Assembly (NCBI GenBank): GCA_004794655.1 | Contig: SMMW01000576.1 | Coordinates: 2,121,501-2,185,500 of the forward strand | Reading direction: 5' to 3' | DNA length: 64,000 nt | From: Marisa cornuarietis | Taxonomy: Eukaryota; Mollusca; Gastropoda; Architaenioglossa; Ampullariidae | Shown here: piece by piece, positions 50,228 to 61,470 of the stretch | Position numbering within the stretch: the stretch's first letter is position 1 | How the letters are laid out: each line of letters starts with the position of its first letter | Notes under the pieces: generated by a model | What the model was told of the DNA's origin: nothing | What the model saw: the letters and a program-made list of their open reading frames with translations, nothing else | Database searches by the model: none | Made by a program: the position numbers and the translations under genes

Positions 50228-51228
50228 CTAATAATAAATAACGATGCAAAAGATGGTTGTGGTAAAGGCAAAAGAACAATTCGTCTAGTTACAAGACATT
50301 GTTTTGTCTGTTGTGAAGTTTTAAATCAAACGAGTGAGCCCGAAATAACACACGTGTAACAGAGAAATGATAGAGCAATATGTTTTTTGATAACTATAAT
50401 GAAAAACAAAAAGTAAACATTTAGATTGCATTCAAGGTGCTCCCTCTTCCCTTCCTGCCTCTTGCGTTTTCCTACAGTTGTCTCTAGACATAAGATCACC
50501 ATATATCTGTGTGCTAATCTTTATTGCCTTCTGGAGCAGTTATGAACATTTGGTTGGAATATTGCCCAGACGCAAAACATCGACCAGTTCTGTTAGGGAT
50601 AGCCGATTCTACCCCCCTCTTACATTTAACCCACCCACACTCCGTCGCCAAACCTTTCCTGAAAGGATTCGAATGCACTTGCAAAGCTGTATTTACCACA
50701 AAGCTGTTTTTCAATGTCATGCCTAAGGTAGCACGATAAACACGAACAGTTCACAAACAACCGTCGGCGTGTCTTCACCAGCAGAAGTTAATCAGTTCAG
50801 AGATTTAAAAAAAGGCGATTATATTTGTAGGTCACGTGGTCTGTTTCGATCTGGCGTCATCGACATCAGATGCAGTTGATACCAGATTTCTACACCGGCG
50901 AAAACAAGTCAAAGGCGGTCCGAAAAGCGATGAAAAAGGGCGAAAGCGTCGATGACAGGCCGTTGACCGAGGTGTGCTGGAGTACAGGACAGTGAAATAA
51001 CAACACGCTAAAAACGGATTTCAGAGAAATAAAAGGACGCGGAACTTATTTCTGCATGCAGTGCGTCAGCTACCAAGCTGCGCGCGCAACTTCTGCTTAT
51101 TTACCGAGTTCACAGATCGCAAAAGTGCGACGACAAATTTGTTTACCTGAGGGAGTGGGAAAAATCCGCGCACTGATGTCTTCAACTTCAGACTGCTTCC
51201 ATAACAGTGACAAAAACAGCCGGTCAAG

Positions 51229-51512
51229 ATGAGAGGCAGAAAGGTAGTAGGCCAGAAGATTGAAAAGAAACCTTCGGAGATAGTGATGATAATCCAAGCA
51301 CGGATGCCTGGGGGTAGACACCAAGTCATTAGTTCTTCAGATCATCAGATCATTCCTACTGGGGGATCAGATCTTCCGTTCGGAGAATGCTCGAGGAAAA
51401 CAGACAGGTATGAGAACGGCGCCAAGAAGACTTCGTATCGTCGACCACAATCTTCTGTCTTGACACCAAAGGTAAAAATGCAGTTTCTTTTTATTGGTGA
51501 CTCTCTCTCTTT

Positions 51513-51604
<92 letters not shown>

Positions 51605-53020
51605 TTATAAACGCAGTCGAGCTTATTAAGTAGAAATCCAAGGAGAAATTTGCGTTGCAAAGCATCACGGGATTATCATCACAAACTCCAGTCTCTACAC
51701 ACTGACTACCAACATCCCGAGGAAGTCTTTGCAAACAATCGGCGCAGTCTTACATCAGTTACATTTAATGAATGTATTCACTTGCCATGAATATTTATCT
51801 AGCCGTATTTTTGCTGTCACTTTTATTCTCTTACGTACCCCTTAAAAAAAAGTCCAGACCATTGTGCCCAACTAAAGGTCGTTCTTAGTCAGGCAAAGTG
51901 TCGAAGTGTCAAACCTCGTAAGATTCCCAAAGACAAATGTGTTGGCAGTGTATTAACAGACAAGCTTGAACTTAAGTCGGCAAGTTGACCAAACTTCTAA
52001 TGTCCCAAACGTTCGCTCAGTACCATTGGTTTCCTTTGACTTTCTGTGACACACAACTTTGCCATTCTTGGCCAAACATTTGACAAGATTTTTCCAGTTA
52101 AGAAGAGCTGTCAGCCTGTAAGACTGTTGGATGAGTACAGTGTCCGATTTGTGGATTATTTAACAAGATTACATTAAAAAATCATACAGAAAGTAAACTG
52201 CAAATGACATAAAAAGAGTTAAGTTTTCTATTAAGCCATATTATGTTTTAATATGCTTTAATTTAGTTGGAAAACTAGACCGCTGAAAGCATTCAATAAT
52301 GAATTCCACTTCGCATCCTCTTGTTTCTACTATCGTTACCCGCCATTGTCTGTTTAGCAGACTACATTCCCCGTATCGCGGTGTGAGCAAATCATATACA
52401 GCAGCTTACTTTTTTTTTGTTTTCCCATCATGGCAAAAGAGCAGCAGCTCTGGTTGAAAAGCCTTTTTGTCATCGTCCATATTTTGGCGTGACCAAACGT
52501 TTCTTTATTTCAGAACGACAGAAGAGAATCAACCGCCCCATCTGGCAGCAGGGACCCCCTCACGTCTTGCACGTACAGACTGGAAACATTCCCGCGACCT
52601 CCGAAGCACGTGACCTGGAGAGACGAAGAGAGCGGAGAGGGGCTAGTGACAGTTCTCGGGTAGCTTGACGAATGGACTTAATTCTTGGAGAAGAGGACTG
52701 AAGAGTGATCGTCGCTTTCTCCTCAACACCTTTTGCAGCAATCAAGATGGGAAGACAGCGCTTGGACAGACCAGCTCCACGTTTTGGACTCAGCACACCA
52801 AAGGAGAGAGTCGTATCCTCCCCCACTTTCTGTACCTGTCACAGCAAACGTGGTCAAACGAAATCAGGCGTGGTTGGTTGAAATGGTCCTTCAGCAGCTG
52901 TTCAAATACAAACTGTGCATTAAAATTAAGAAGGAAGCTTCCTACATCGAGGAAGGTTTAAATATACTTGGACAGTTAGCGAACCATATCAGACGTAATC
53001 GCATGTTTCCGTGTGAATGA
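51229..53020 (+). CDS. Unrecognised three-exon candidate gene
   Basis: I do not recognise this protein. Exon 1 (51229-51471, 81 codons) ends CCAAAG|GTAAAA. Exon 2 begins at 52514 after TTTATTTCAG and runs to about 52645 (CTA|GTGACA) or 52651. Exon 3 begins at 52739 after a strong pyrimidine tract (CTCCTCAACACCTTTTGCAG) and stops at 53018. All junctions are phase 0, giving about 218 residues. The first half is Ser/Thr/Pro- and Arg-rich and looks disordered (SYRRPQSSVLTPK, FPRPPKHVTWRDEESGEGL). The last 60 residues look folded and helical (RNQAWLVEMVLQQLFKYKL, EASYIEEGLNILGQLANHI). No signal peptide or membrane segment. Against it: the exon 2 donor is weak and the second intron is under 100 bp, much shorter than others here. 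Exon 3 is the best supported. Confidence 0.42.
51515..51602. repeat. (AC)n microsatellite
   Basis: About 44 perfect AC units, 43 bp after the donor of the first exon of the candidate gene. Confidence 0.97.
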
Positions 53021-53550
53021 CAACTAGTGAACAAAGGATTGTTTTAAAGAGTCACCTAACCTAAAACACTTGCACGAACCCGGCAGAATATTCAGCAAAA
53101 TCAGAGAAAAATATGAATTAAAGTTTATAGAGACATCGTTAATTTCTCGGTGTTCGCTAATGATCATGCAGACATAGTAAGTCCGTCCGAGTTGTAGTGA
53201 CAACTGAAATCTATCACTGCTTGATCGCCACGTAACTTGTCTGTTATTGTTCCACGGCTGTTCTGTTGTCGAAAGAGGTTTCTGAGATCCCGAGATGAAC
53301 CCCATTCGAAATATAGATTTCAGTAAGACTACCCGCACAGTGCGATATCTCCTTAACTTTGGGATTCAGACCATGCAACACAATATCTTTCGTGGCAGTC
53401 TACGGCGAACTTTGTAATCAAATCTTTTCTAGAATCGGACAAAGCTCTTGTACTTTGCTGTGGATGTCTACCCTGTTTCCCTTATTGTCATATCACCTGG
53501 GGAGGGCGTGGTGTTAATTTCTACCTTTAGAATATCCCTCAAGCGAGCAT

Positions 53551-54430
53551 ATTGTGTCACAACGTGTACTATTATTATCTGTACTAATGTATTGTGTCAT
53601 AGTGTGTATCATGATCACCTGTACTAATGTATTTTGTCACAACGTGTACCATGATCATCTGTACTAATGTAATGTGTCACAGTGTGTACTATGATCATCT
53701 GTGCTAATGTAATGTGTCGCAGTGTGTACAATGATCATCTGTGCTAATGTAATGTGTCGCAGTGTGTACAATGATCATCTGTGCTAATGTAATGTGTCAC
53801 AGTGTGTACTATGATCATCTGTGCTAATGTAATGTGTCGCAGTGTGTACAATGATCATCTGTGCTAATGTAATGTGTCACAGTGTGTACTATGATCATCT
53901 GTGCTAATGTAATGTGTCGCAGTGTGTACTATGATCATCTGTGCTAATGTATTGTGTCACAGTGTGTACCATGATCATCTGTACTAATATATTGTGTCAC
54001 AGTGGTTACCATGATCATCTGTACTAATATATTGTGTCACAACGTGTACCATGATCATCTGTACTAATGTATTGTGTCACAGTGTGTACCATGATCATCT
54101 GTACTAATGTATTGTGTCACAACCTGTATTATTATCATCTGTACTAATGTATTGTGTCACAACGTGTACCATGATCATCTGTACTAATGTATTGTGTCAC
54201 AACCTGTACTATTATCATCTGTACTAATGTATTGTGTCAACGTGTACCATGATCATCTGTACTAATGTATTGTGTCACAACCTGTACTATTATCATCTGT
54301 ACTAATGTATTGTGTCACAACGTGTACCATGATCATCTGTACTAATGCATTGTGTCACAGTGGTTACCATGATCATCTTTATTAATGTATTTTGTCACAG
54401 TGGTTACCATGATCCGCTTTACTAATGTCA
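53551..54430. repeat. 40-bp minisatellite, about 22 copies
   Basis: The unit starts 'gtactaatgtattgtgtcac' and continues to 'accatgatcatct', 40 bp. Two subfamilies are grouped: 53661-53980 (gtgctaatgtaatgtgtc type) and the outer units. In 54101-54338 units ending 'cctgtactattatcatct' alternate regularly with units ending 'cgtgtaccatgatcatct', an 80-bp higher-order repeat; one unit at 54221 is 2 bp short. No coding frame is kept. Confidence 0.97.
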
Positions 54431-55086
54431 TGAGGCGCCCAGCAAAATGAGAAGATGAAGCTACACGCAACAGTCTAAGGGAAATGATTCTCTAGATTGC
54501 TAGTATATTTAATTTGTTGAAGAAAAATCACCGACCTTCTCTCCGATCTTTTTTCGGGTTTTCGACTCAAGATCAGAGAAAGTTTGACGACTGCCAACCG
54601 TTGTAGGGAAAAGTCTGCATTCAAGATACAGGCGATTATAATTTATATTGTGGTAAAGCTTTTGAGTATACACTGAGAGAAAGATAAAGAGACACAGAAG
54701 CATGAACAAAAACTTAGTTTTGTTAACTTCCTGTAGCTTGTGTGTTGTCTTTGGTTGCGCTCATGCCTGTAGATAGTTGCATCTTATAATGCGAATATTA
54801 CGAATAAAGATTTCAACGATTTTAATTGTCATACTGTTATTTGGAATTACAGGTAAAAGCATATAGTTGCTCGTTATAGAATATATTCCTCACCTTAAAG
54901 GTTACAGGATTATTACCCAGTTACGATCAAAATAATATATAAACATTTGTTGGTGTGAAGTGCGGCCAGGTTTGTTATTATATTATACACGAGTAATGCA
55001 TACACTTTAAGTGAGATAAATATGCACAAATACATTATACATACATCTGTACAGCACAGTCATTCACTGTCCTTCATGCACATATT

Positions 55087-55194
55087 CACATATACACATA
55101 TACATTATTGTTCCTCCTTGACCACAGTCATGCACAAATACACAAATACACATATACACATATACATTATTGTTCCTCCTTGACCACAGTCATG
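55087..55194. repeat. Tandem duplication, 62-bp period
   Basis: A 46-bp segment (55087-55132) ending 'cctccttgaccacagtcatg' recurs without change at 55149-55194. Confidence 0.9.
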
Positions 55195-55931
55195 AGTCTT
55201 TTCCTCTTTCCACCACTCAGCAAGTTTGTAGCCAGTTAGCTACTAATCCGAGTTGAAGATGAAACTTGATGTCAAAGTCGTTGATTGTTGACCAGAATAT
55301 AGCTGCTATCATTGTTTTGTTAAAACATTTGGGTGGTGAATCCATTTTGTAAGCAAAGCTCACCTTTTAGAATGACTGAATTCGAATTTCTAAATTCACC
55401 GAAGGTCAGTGTGAAAGCCTTCACGCCCCCCTCCCCTCCCCGACATATGTATATATAATGAAAGTTTTCTTTAAGCAGACGTTGTTTCGCAATTTGTTTA
55501 TATGTGCGTGGGAGTGAGTGAGTGAGTGAGTGAGAGTGTTTGTGTGTGTGTGGGTGTGTGTTTGTGTGTGGGTGTGTGAGGTCGGGGTGGGGGTGGGGGT
55601 GTGCGGGTAGAACTTTGCACTGCGTGTGGCCTTGAGAATTTGAGAAATGCTTTACTAACATCTCCACCTGCCTGATGCCCTCTGTTGAGCCTGTAGATAT
55701 TTGTACGGGAGGTCGGCTTGTTTAATGATGTAACTTTTACCCCCTGAGACAAACAGGGTAATTGCCACGCGAATAATTCCCTTTCTGAAGGCCTTTATTA
55801 ACCAAAGTTCCGATCTCCCTAGCGTTCAAACCCGAAACTGGTTGACTGTGACCTTTACACACAACTTTTCCAAGCTTAGTAAAAAAATTCAGCGACGTTG
55901 TCTGGCCTTTAGGTAGCGGCTGTCGACGTGC

Positions 55932-55956
55932 TGACGTCAGTCGGTGACACTGATTG
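55932..55956. promoter_or_regulatory. CRE palindrome plus inverted CCAAT
   Basis: TGACGTCA is the full cAMP-response element; GATTGG follows at 55952. Both are common promoter elements, but no transcript start is shown by the sequence. Confidence 0.35.
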
Positions 55957-58010
55957 GAGAACTACGACTGCGACTACGCCAACGAGTGGCATAGAAAGAG
56001 AGAAGTGGATGGTCGGACGTAAGCAGTCAATCAGACTCTAGTCGGCGGTCAACTGCACGCGCTGACCTCTCTTGTCATATCTTCAGACGTGTTTGGTGTT
56101 AAACATTATCGCAGAGGGTGATGGTCTGTTGTGAGCTGATACCGCTGGTCTCTTAGCTACTCTGTTGCGACTACCTGCCACATTGGCACGGGCACCTAGC
56201 TCTTGGAGGGGGGCTCGGGGGGAAGACGACTGGTGGCCAAGGACTAAGTAGAAAAGAATTAGGATCTTGATGAACCTGTACCGGCATTAAATGATAAGAG
56301 CTTTTAGTTTACCCCGACCTGAGAAATCAAAAGAGCGTGTATGAGCGTGTCAAACTGATTTTGTAGATCCTGCTAGTAGTAGTCTTTATTTACAACAGCC
56401 ATTCGTTATCTCTTGTCAGAAGCGGTGATAAATGTTTCGGTAATTATAGACGATGAAAATGTTTCAACTCTGACGAACGCACGTGTGTTTATCACTACTG
56501 TATCATTATAACCCTTAGTCCTGAGGGGGACCTGACGACTTTACCACCGGCTCTCGCCATGGTCCTCAGTTCTTGATCATTCTCTAGGACGCGTTGACTG
56601 ACAGGCCAGTCCACTCTTGGATATCGTCTGATCATTTGTATTTTGTTCGTCTGCATATTCTCTCTGTCCTGTTCAACCGAAGGATCCTCTGCGCAAGTCG
56701 ACCCACCTTGACGGTAAGCTACACCGAGGTGAGATAATAAGACAGGCGGCCAGCGTTATGTCTCCTGGGACTGAAGGATAATTTACTTCGTCAGTACGAC
56801 GGCAGTCACAAAGTGCTTTCTCTTCACGAGCACAGACTCGTTGTAGGTGGGAATAAAAACTTGGCGAGTTGCTATGTAGATCCATAGTAACGCATGGCTA
56901 CGTCGATCTGATCTTTAGCTAAACCACACAAGCCTCGTGACTACCTACAATGTATGTGTGTGTGTGAGAGAGAGAGAGAGAAAGAAAGAGAGAGTGGGGA
57001 AGGTGTTCTAATCGAAGTCGTGGCATTAATAACAGCGTCAAGCTGTCTGCGCCTGGAAACTGGCTAATGTCCTATTGTGCTGTTCGCTTAGTAAGAGCTC
57101 CTGGGGTCAGCAACACAACGAGGCGCTAGTTGAAAGGTTGACGTTGTAACAGTCAATCAAGGAGCAGCTTTTCTGGCTTGCTGACATTAAGCATGGAGTT
57201 AGGCAATGGGGCCTGGCACCAAGCTGTGCCACCCACCACAGAACCCTCTGGATTGCTCGAAAGTAGTCAGTTAACGACAATCGGACCACAGAATTCAAGG
57301 TCGACACACACATCAAGGTAGGAAAGTGGAGTGTACTGGTGACTCGACTTTTCGACTTTTGTAGCTAACAGAAGTACGATGCATTTTTTGTGACTAACTT
57401 TTCTGTCACTAGTGTGTGATAGAGAGTGCGAGAAAGGAAAAAAGTCTTACATAATCAAATTTCAAACTCGACAGCTGCAATGCCACTCCTATTTTTGTCC
57501 CGTGTACTTTTACCCATTCCCACCTCATCGAGTTTACAGTCGGCGTTGTCAGACTGGCGTTGTTTATGTACAGCACGCGTCACTCCCACGGACATAAATA
57601 TGTCACGTGACATTGTCTCCCGAACTCTGGGACATACGTACGCACATCCAGATATACTTTGGCCCTTAGGAAGGTCAGGTTTTATCCCTGGCCACCAGTG
57701 CTTAAACCTTCTCGTGGTAAAAAAGACATGATATGGGGCTTACAATTTTTGTGGATGATGTAACTCGCACCAATGCCACAAGCTTATTAGAATAAGACCT
57801 CGCAAGCAGAAGAATAAAGTTAAATTATGGCTAATTTCTCTTTTGGAAACAAATTGTTTATTTTGTGCCATAAAACGTGCTGTAGAGGAGATCACTAAGG
57901 ATAAGCCAGAGGGTTTACTCCTCTTCCCCTTTGCCGAAAGCGCAAGAAGATTAATAAACGAATTAATATGACTTCTTGCTGTGAAATGTGTTCACAAAAA
58001 TTACTTAATT

Positions 58011-58013
<3 letters not shown>

Positions 58014-58088
<75 letters not shown>
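58014..58088. repeat. (AC)n microsatellite
   Basis: About 37 perfect AC units. Confidence 0.97.
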
Positions 58089-58092
<4 letters not shown>

Positions 58093-58268
58093 CGTAAACA
58101 GCTGTCACATATAGAAAGAAAGAGAGAAATACATGTTCCAAGGCGAAATATGAACCGCGGACTTTCGAATACTCACCAACTCATAACAAGCAAGGTGTTT
58201 ACTGCTTAACTCCAATTGTCTGTCTTACGGGCGCAAAAACTGCTGACTCGACACGAACATCCAGAGCC

Positions 58269-59496
58269 ATGGCCGTAATAAGATGCAAAAAATTGTCAAT
58301 GCTGATGGCTTATGTGTGCAGGCTTGCAGATGTCAACACGTGCAATAAGTGGAGAGACTATGGAAGAATTTTGCAAGAAAAGGGGCTGGTAACCCAGTTC
58401 GCCTTTTACAGCAAGGGAGGTCATCTTTGGGCAACAACTAGTTCACACTTCCAAGTTGAGCCTGAGGAGTTTACTTACCTGACAGCTGGATTTCAGGTAG
58501 AGCAGAGCCTGATGAAGGTCTTTCTTTTATCTTTTTTGACAACATCCAATCAGAATTTAGCGGTTTTCTTAGTGCCGTGCGCAAGCCGGAAATTGGGGTC
58601 TAGCTTATAACTCTGGACAGCTTGCAGACCAATTTTCCCGTGTTAACTTCTAGAACGAGGCAAAAGCACAAATTCACTTTCGGTTTAATAACAAGAAGAA
58701 GAGCAGACGATGCGAACTTTCGTGTTGACGGAGGTACAAAAGCTCAAGCTATGTGGTCTGTTGTGCTTTCAGTTTATTGGGCCTTAGTCGTGAAAAGTGG
58801 AGGTCGAGGTGGACTCAAGATCTTCACCGGAAACCATGCGTTCCTCTTTCTCCCACTCCCACCCCTCAAACCCTCCTTTCTTTGATCTATTACCTTGGCT
58901 CCCGACTTTTCAGGTAACATGCAGGTCAGCGAATAAGACAAATTAGAAACAGTCGGGTGTCGCGTGATTTGGTTTGTTTATCAGTGTTTTAATTTCACTT
59001 GGTGCATAAAGCCATATGAGAAAGAAAGAAGGAATAGATGAATGAATGAAAAGAAAAAAATATAAAAGAAAGGAAAAACAAAAACATCAACAAGATATTT
59101 ATCGAAAGATCAGGGATCAGCGATCAAACTGATTGTTGTAAAAATTAAACATATAGAAGTCCGGATGTTTATTCTCGTTTTGGGTCTGTGGTGATTCATC
59201 TTGCTGATGTCGGTGGTGGAGTTAGAGATGCTGACGAAGGTAAGTCTCCTCTGCAGGACGCCTCAGCGTTGCGGCAGCGAGGGCTGCGGGTGGGCGGCAG
59301 CCACTACACCGTGACGCGTCTCAGCAACCGCGGCAGCATCATCGTCACCAGGGATGCGGCCTCCGGACACGGCTGCGTCATCTGCTGCTGCAGCCGCTGC
59401 GTCATTGTCGCTGCGTATGAAGAGGGCGCGCAGCTGGGTGCGTGTTACAACGCGATGGAGAGACTCAGTGATTTTCTCCTGGACAAGGGATTCTGA
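58269..59496 (+). CDS. Profilin-like actin-binding protein
   Basis: Profilins bind actin monomers, poly-proline ligands and phosphoinositides in the cytoplasm. Exon 1 (58269-58496, 76 codons) contains the N-terminal profilin pattern NKWRDYGRILQEKG, VTQFAFYSKGGHLWATTS, then PEEFTYLTAGFQ. Exon 2 (59257-59496) follows in phase 0 and gives LRQRGLRVGGSHYTVTRLSN, then AAYEEGAQLGACYNAMERLS and DFLLDKGF, the typical profilin ending. The whole frame is 155 codons, longer than the usual 125-140: about 27 residues precede the Trp that normally lies near the N-terminus, so the real start may be in an unseen upstream exon. The middle is odd: where most profilins have a Gly-Lys-rich turn, this one has GCVICCCSRCVIV, rich in Cys. 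Exon 2 is far more GC-rich than its surroundings. Confidence 0.8.
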
Positions 59497-59620
59497 AGGC
59501 CCGCGATGACCTCATCGCCGCCATGTTGAACGCCCTGTGCCGGACAAGAGAAGGGGCTGCAGGGGTGAAATCTGTGCATGCGCTTAAACAACATGGCGGG
59601 ATATATATATATATACACAC

Positions 59621-59795
59621 ATCTATCAACATTCCTTTCACTTTTAATTAATATTTTTTTGGAATCCTTGTCTACAATGATAAGCTATCAATCCAAAATG
59701 GATATTAACACTGAATTTGAAGACATACATATGTTGTCATCATCAACACTCCTTTCACTTTTAATGAATCTACAATGATAAGATGTAAATCCGAA
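59621..59795. repeat. Imperfect direct duplication after the profilin-like gene
   Basis: Two segments share 'tcctttcacttttaat' and 'tctacaatgataag' in the same order (about 59621-59690 and 59741-59785), the first with an extra AT-rich insert. Confidence 0.6.
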
Positions 59796-60124
59796 GTTAT
59801 CTATGCAAGTATTATTCATCCATTCATAAACTGATCCATCTATTGATTTTTTTCATTTATCCATCTCGATGAATGGACTCGTAAATTGAGTTTAAATACA
59901 CGTGTGTTTCGTCAGTAGCACTGTCTTGTCAAGCAAAGAAATACATTTTGCAAACAAAGTTGCGCGTTCAGATTGAAGGTTATCTCCCTTCGCGATTCAG
60001 CTATTTTTGAAGTTCCATGTTTTTGACCAGGATAATAGACCTCGTATGATCCTCATCAAAAATGTGAAAATGTGAAGTTTTCAGTTTCGCATGTCCAGTG
60101 CTTACGAGAGTCAGTTATGTGGCA

Positions 60125-60214
60125 GTAAAAAGTTGCGTGATGATGATGATGATGATTGTTATTAATAATAATAAACACGCAACTTTTTACATCATCATCA
60201 TCATCATCATCATG
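60125..60214. repeat. 15-bp perfect inverted repeat with (GAT)n/(ATC)n
   Basis: GTAAAAAGTTGCGTG (60125-60139) and its exact reverse complement (60176-60190) are each followed by a trinucleotide run, (ATG)n after the left arm and (ATC)n after the right arm. The two runs are also complementary, so two different hairpins can form. Confidence 0.85.
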
Positions 60215-60689
60215 TATGATCCTGGTCATGGATTTTTGGTGGATTGAAATCCATGTCAGGCTGTTCGTCAGTCAGTTTCGTGGCAATAATGAATTCACGG
60301 TTTTTGATGTCGTATGATCGTATTCAAAAGTGTGGAGTTTTCAGTTTTCAGCTGTTTGTCATCTCCAGAGACAGGTCGCCATTCACACGTAAATGCATAT
60401 AAATAAAAGTCTTTTAGGCTTTAATTGAACATTGTGTTATTTTACTTTACTGCTTAGAAAAAGTAAACAAAACAAACATTGCATATCTGTATGTCCAACC
60501 CACTCTTCAACGTTCTGGCTTCAAAAAGGTGATTGAAATAAAAGTTGATTTCCTTACAGATAAAAGGCACATTACTACGTCATAGTATTTTAGACAATAT
60601 TTTTCAAAACTTCTTCTCAAGAATGGTCACAAGAAGAATAAAGCTAACTGAACAAAAACTAGTATTCCATGTTCCTCTAATTAGGTAGC

Positions 60690-60775
60690 AAATGTGGTCA
60701 GGTTAGTTTTCCAGGCGAGCATCGAACCGACGAAGTTCTGACTGAATTATTAGTGCATTAACCACCAGGCTACGA
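60690..60775 (-). mobile_element. tRNA-like SINE head
   Basis: On the minus strand an A box TAGCCTGGTGGTTAATGC and a B box GGTTCGATGC lie about 35 bp apart, as in a Pol III promoter. No cloverleaf with intact acceptor arm was found, so it is called a SINE head and not a tRNA gene. Confidence 0.55.
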
Positions 60776-60912
60776 CGGTTCCTCACTTGGTGAAAGCTTT
60801 TTCAACTTTTGAAAGCCTTTATTAAACACATATAACATCCAATTTTAAATACTCAGCCATTCTAGTATTCGAAAGGTTACTGACAAAGATGTCTGCTATG
60901 TGGCTAGCCTAC

Positions 60913-60960
60913 CTGTGGAAGCAATTTTTCTCTGTACTGATAAACAATCTCTTCCAAAAC
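60913..60960 (-). CDS. Possible small exon, phase 0-0
   Basis: A 48-bp open segment between a strong acceptor (CTCTTCCCCGCAG) and a consensus donor (CACAG|GTAGGC) on the minus strand, encoding VLEEIVYQYREKLLPQ. Its phases would allow it to follow the exon at 62055-62108 of the apolipophorin-like gene as an alternative to the terminal exon near 61.5 kb. It could equally belong to another minus-strand gene. No further exon was found to its left. Confidence 0.4.
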
Positions 60961-61470
60961 CTGCGGGGAAGAGAGCAGATTGAAGCCGACAACTTCACAC
61001 GCACACACAAACACATACTTTACACTTAATATATGAACAATTCTCGTAGAAGAATTTTCTAAGCTACCTTTGTATGCCAGCCTAGCAGAAAACGAGCTCT
61101 TTGAAATTTGCTCCATATTTTCTTTATAAATAAAAAAAAATTAAACAAAAATATAAAAGTCTTTGTCTATCAAGCATCGACAATGACATAGCAGCGACTA
61201 AACACACACATATATATATATATATATTGTAACATTAAAAAATATGAAAATTCAGCATACTCAAGGAAAGGTGGCAAAAAAGTACAGGTATGTCAAAATA
61301 TTCCCTACAATCACAATGGCGTCTGTACACTAATTGGCACAAATACAGCATCATGGCAAGATCACGTTGACGACACTACGTGATCCCGCGTCTTGCATTG
61401 CCTGGCGGGGTTTGGTGTTCAGAAGTGTGACGCTTGTTCTTGAAGATGGCGGTGGATGGTGTCAGTAGCT

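Larger units (their letters stand above)
46468..51228. other. LMBRD1 3' UTR and repeat-rich spacer
   Basis: The beginning is presumably the LMBRD1 3' UTR. Then come a SINE, a reverse-transcriptase remnant and a CAA microsatellite. The 109-codon open frame at 48260-48589 overlaps the 3' region of the retroelement and resembles no protein family I know; I do not call it a gene. Confidence 0.5.
53021..58268. other. Spacer with minisatellite and promoter-like stretch
   Basis: Apart from the minisatellite, a tandem 62-bp duplication and microsatellites I see no exon. A perfect CRE (TGACGTCA, 55932-55939) with an inverted CCAAT box 13 bp later, in locally GC-richer DNA, could be a promoter for the downstream profilin-like gene; this is inference only. 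Confidence 0.45.

Noticed and set aside
51345..51734. 129-codon minus-strand frame with Val-Cys repeats
   Set aside because: Produced by the AC microsatellite and opposite to the candidate first exon.
58622..58885. 87-codon plus-strand frame between the profilin exons
   Set aside because: Lies within the profilin intron and the spliced frame explains the locus without it.
60719..60772. True tRNA gene
   Set aside because: A and B boxes are present, but no acceptor-stem pairing or anticodon arm could be built.
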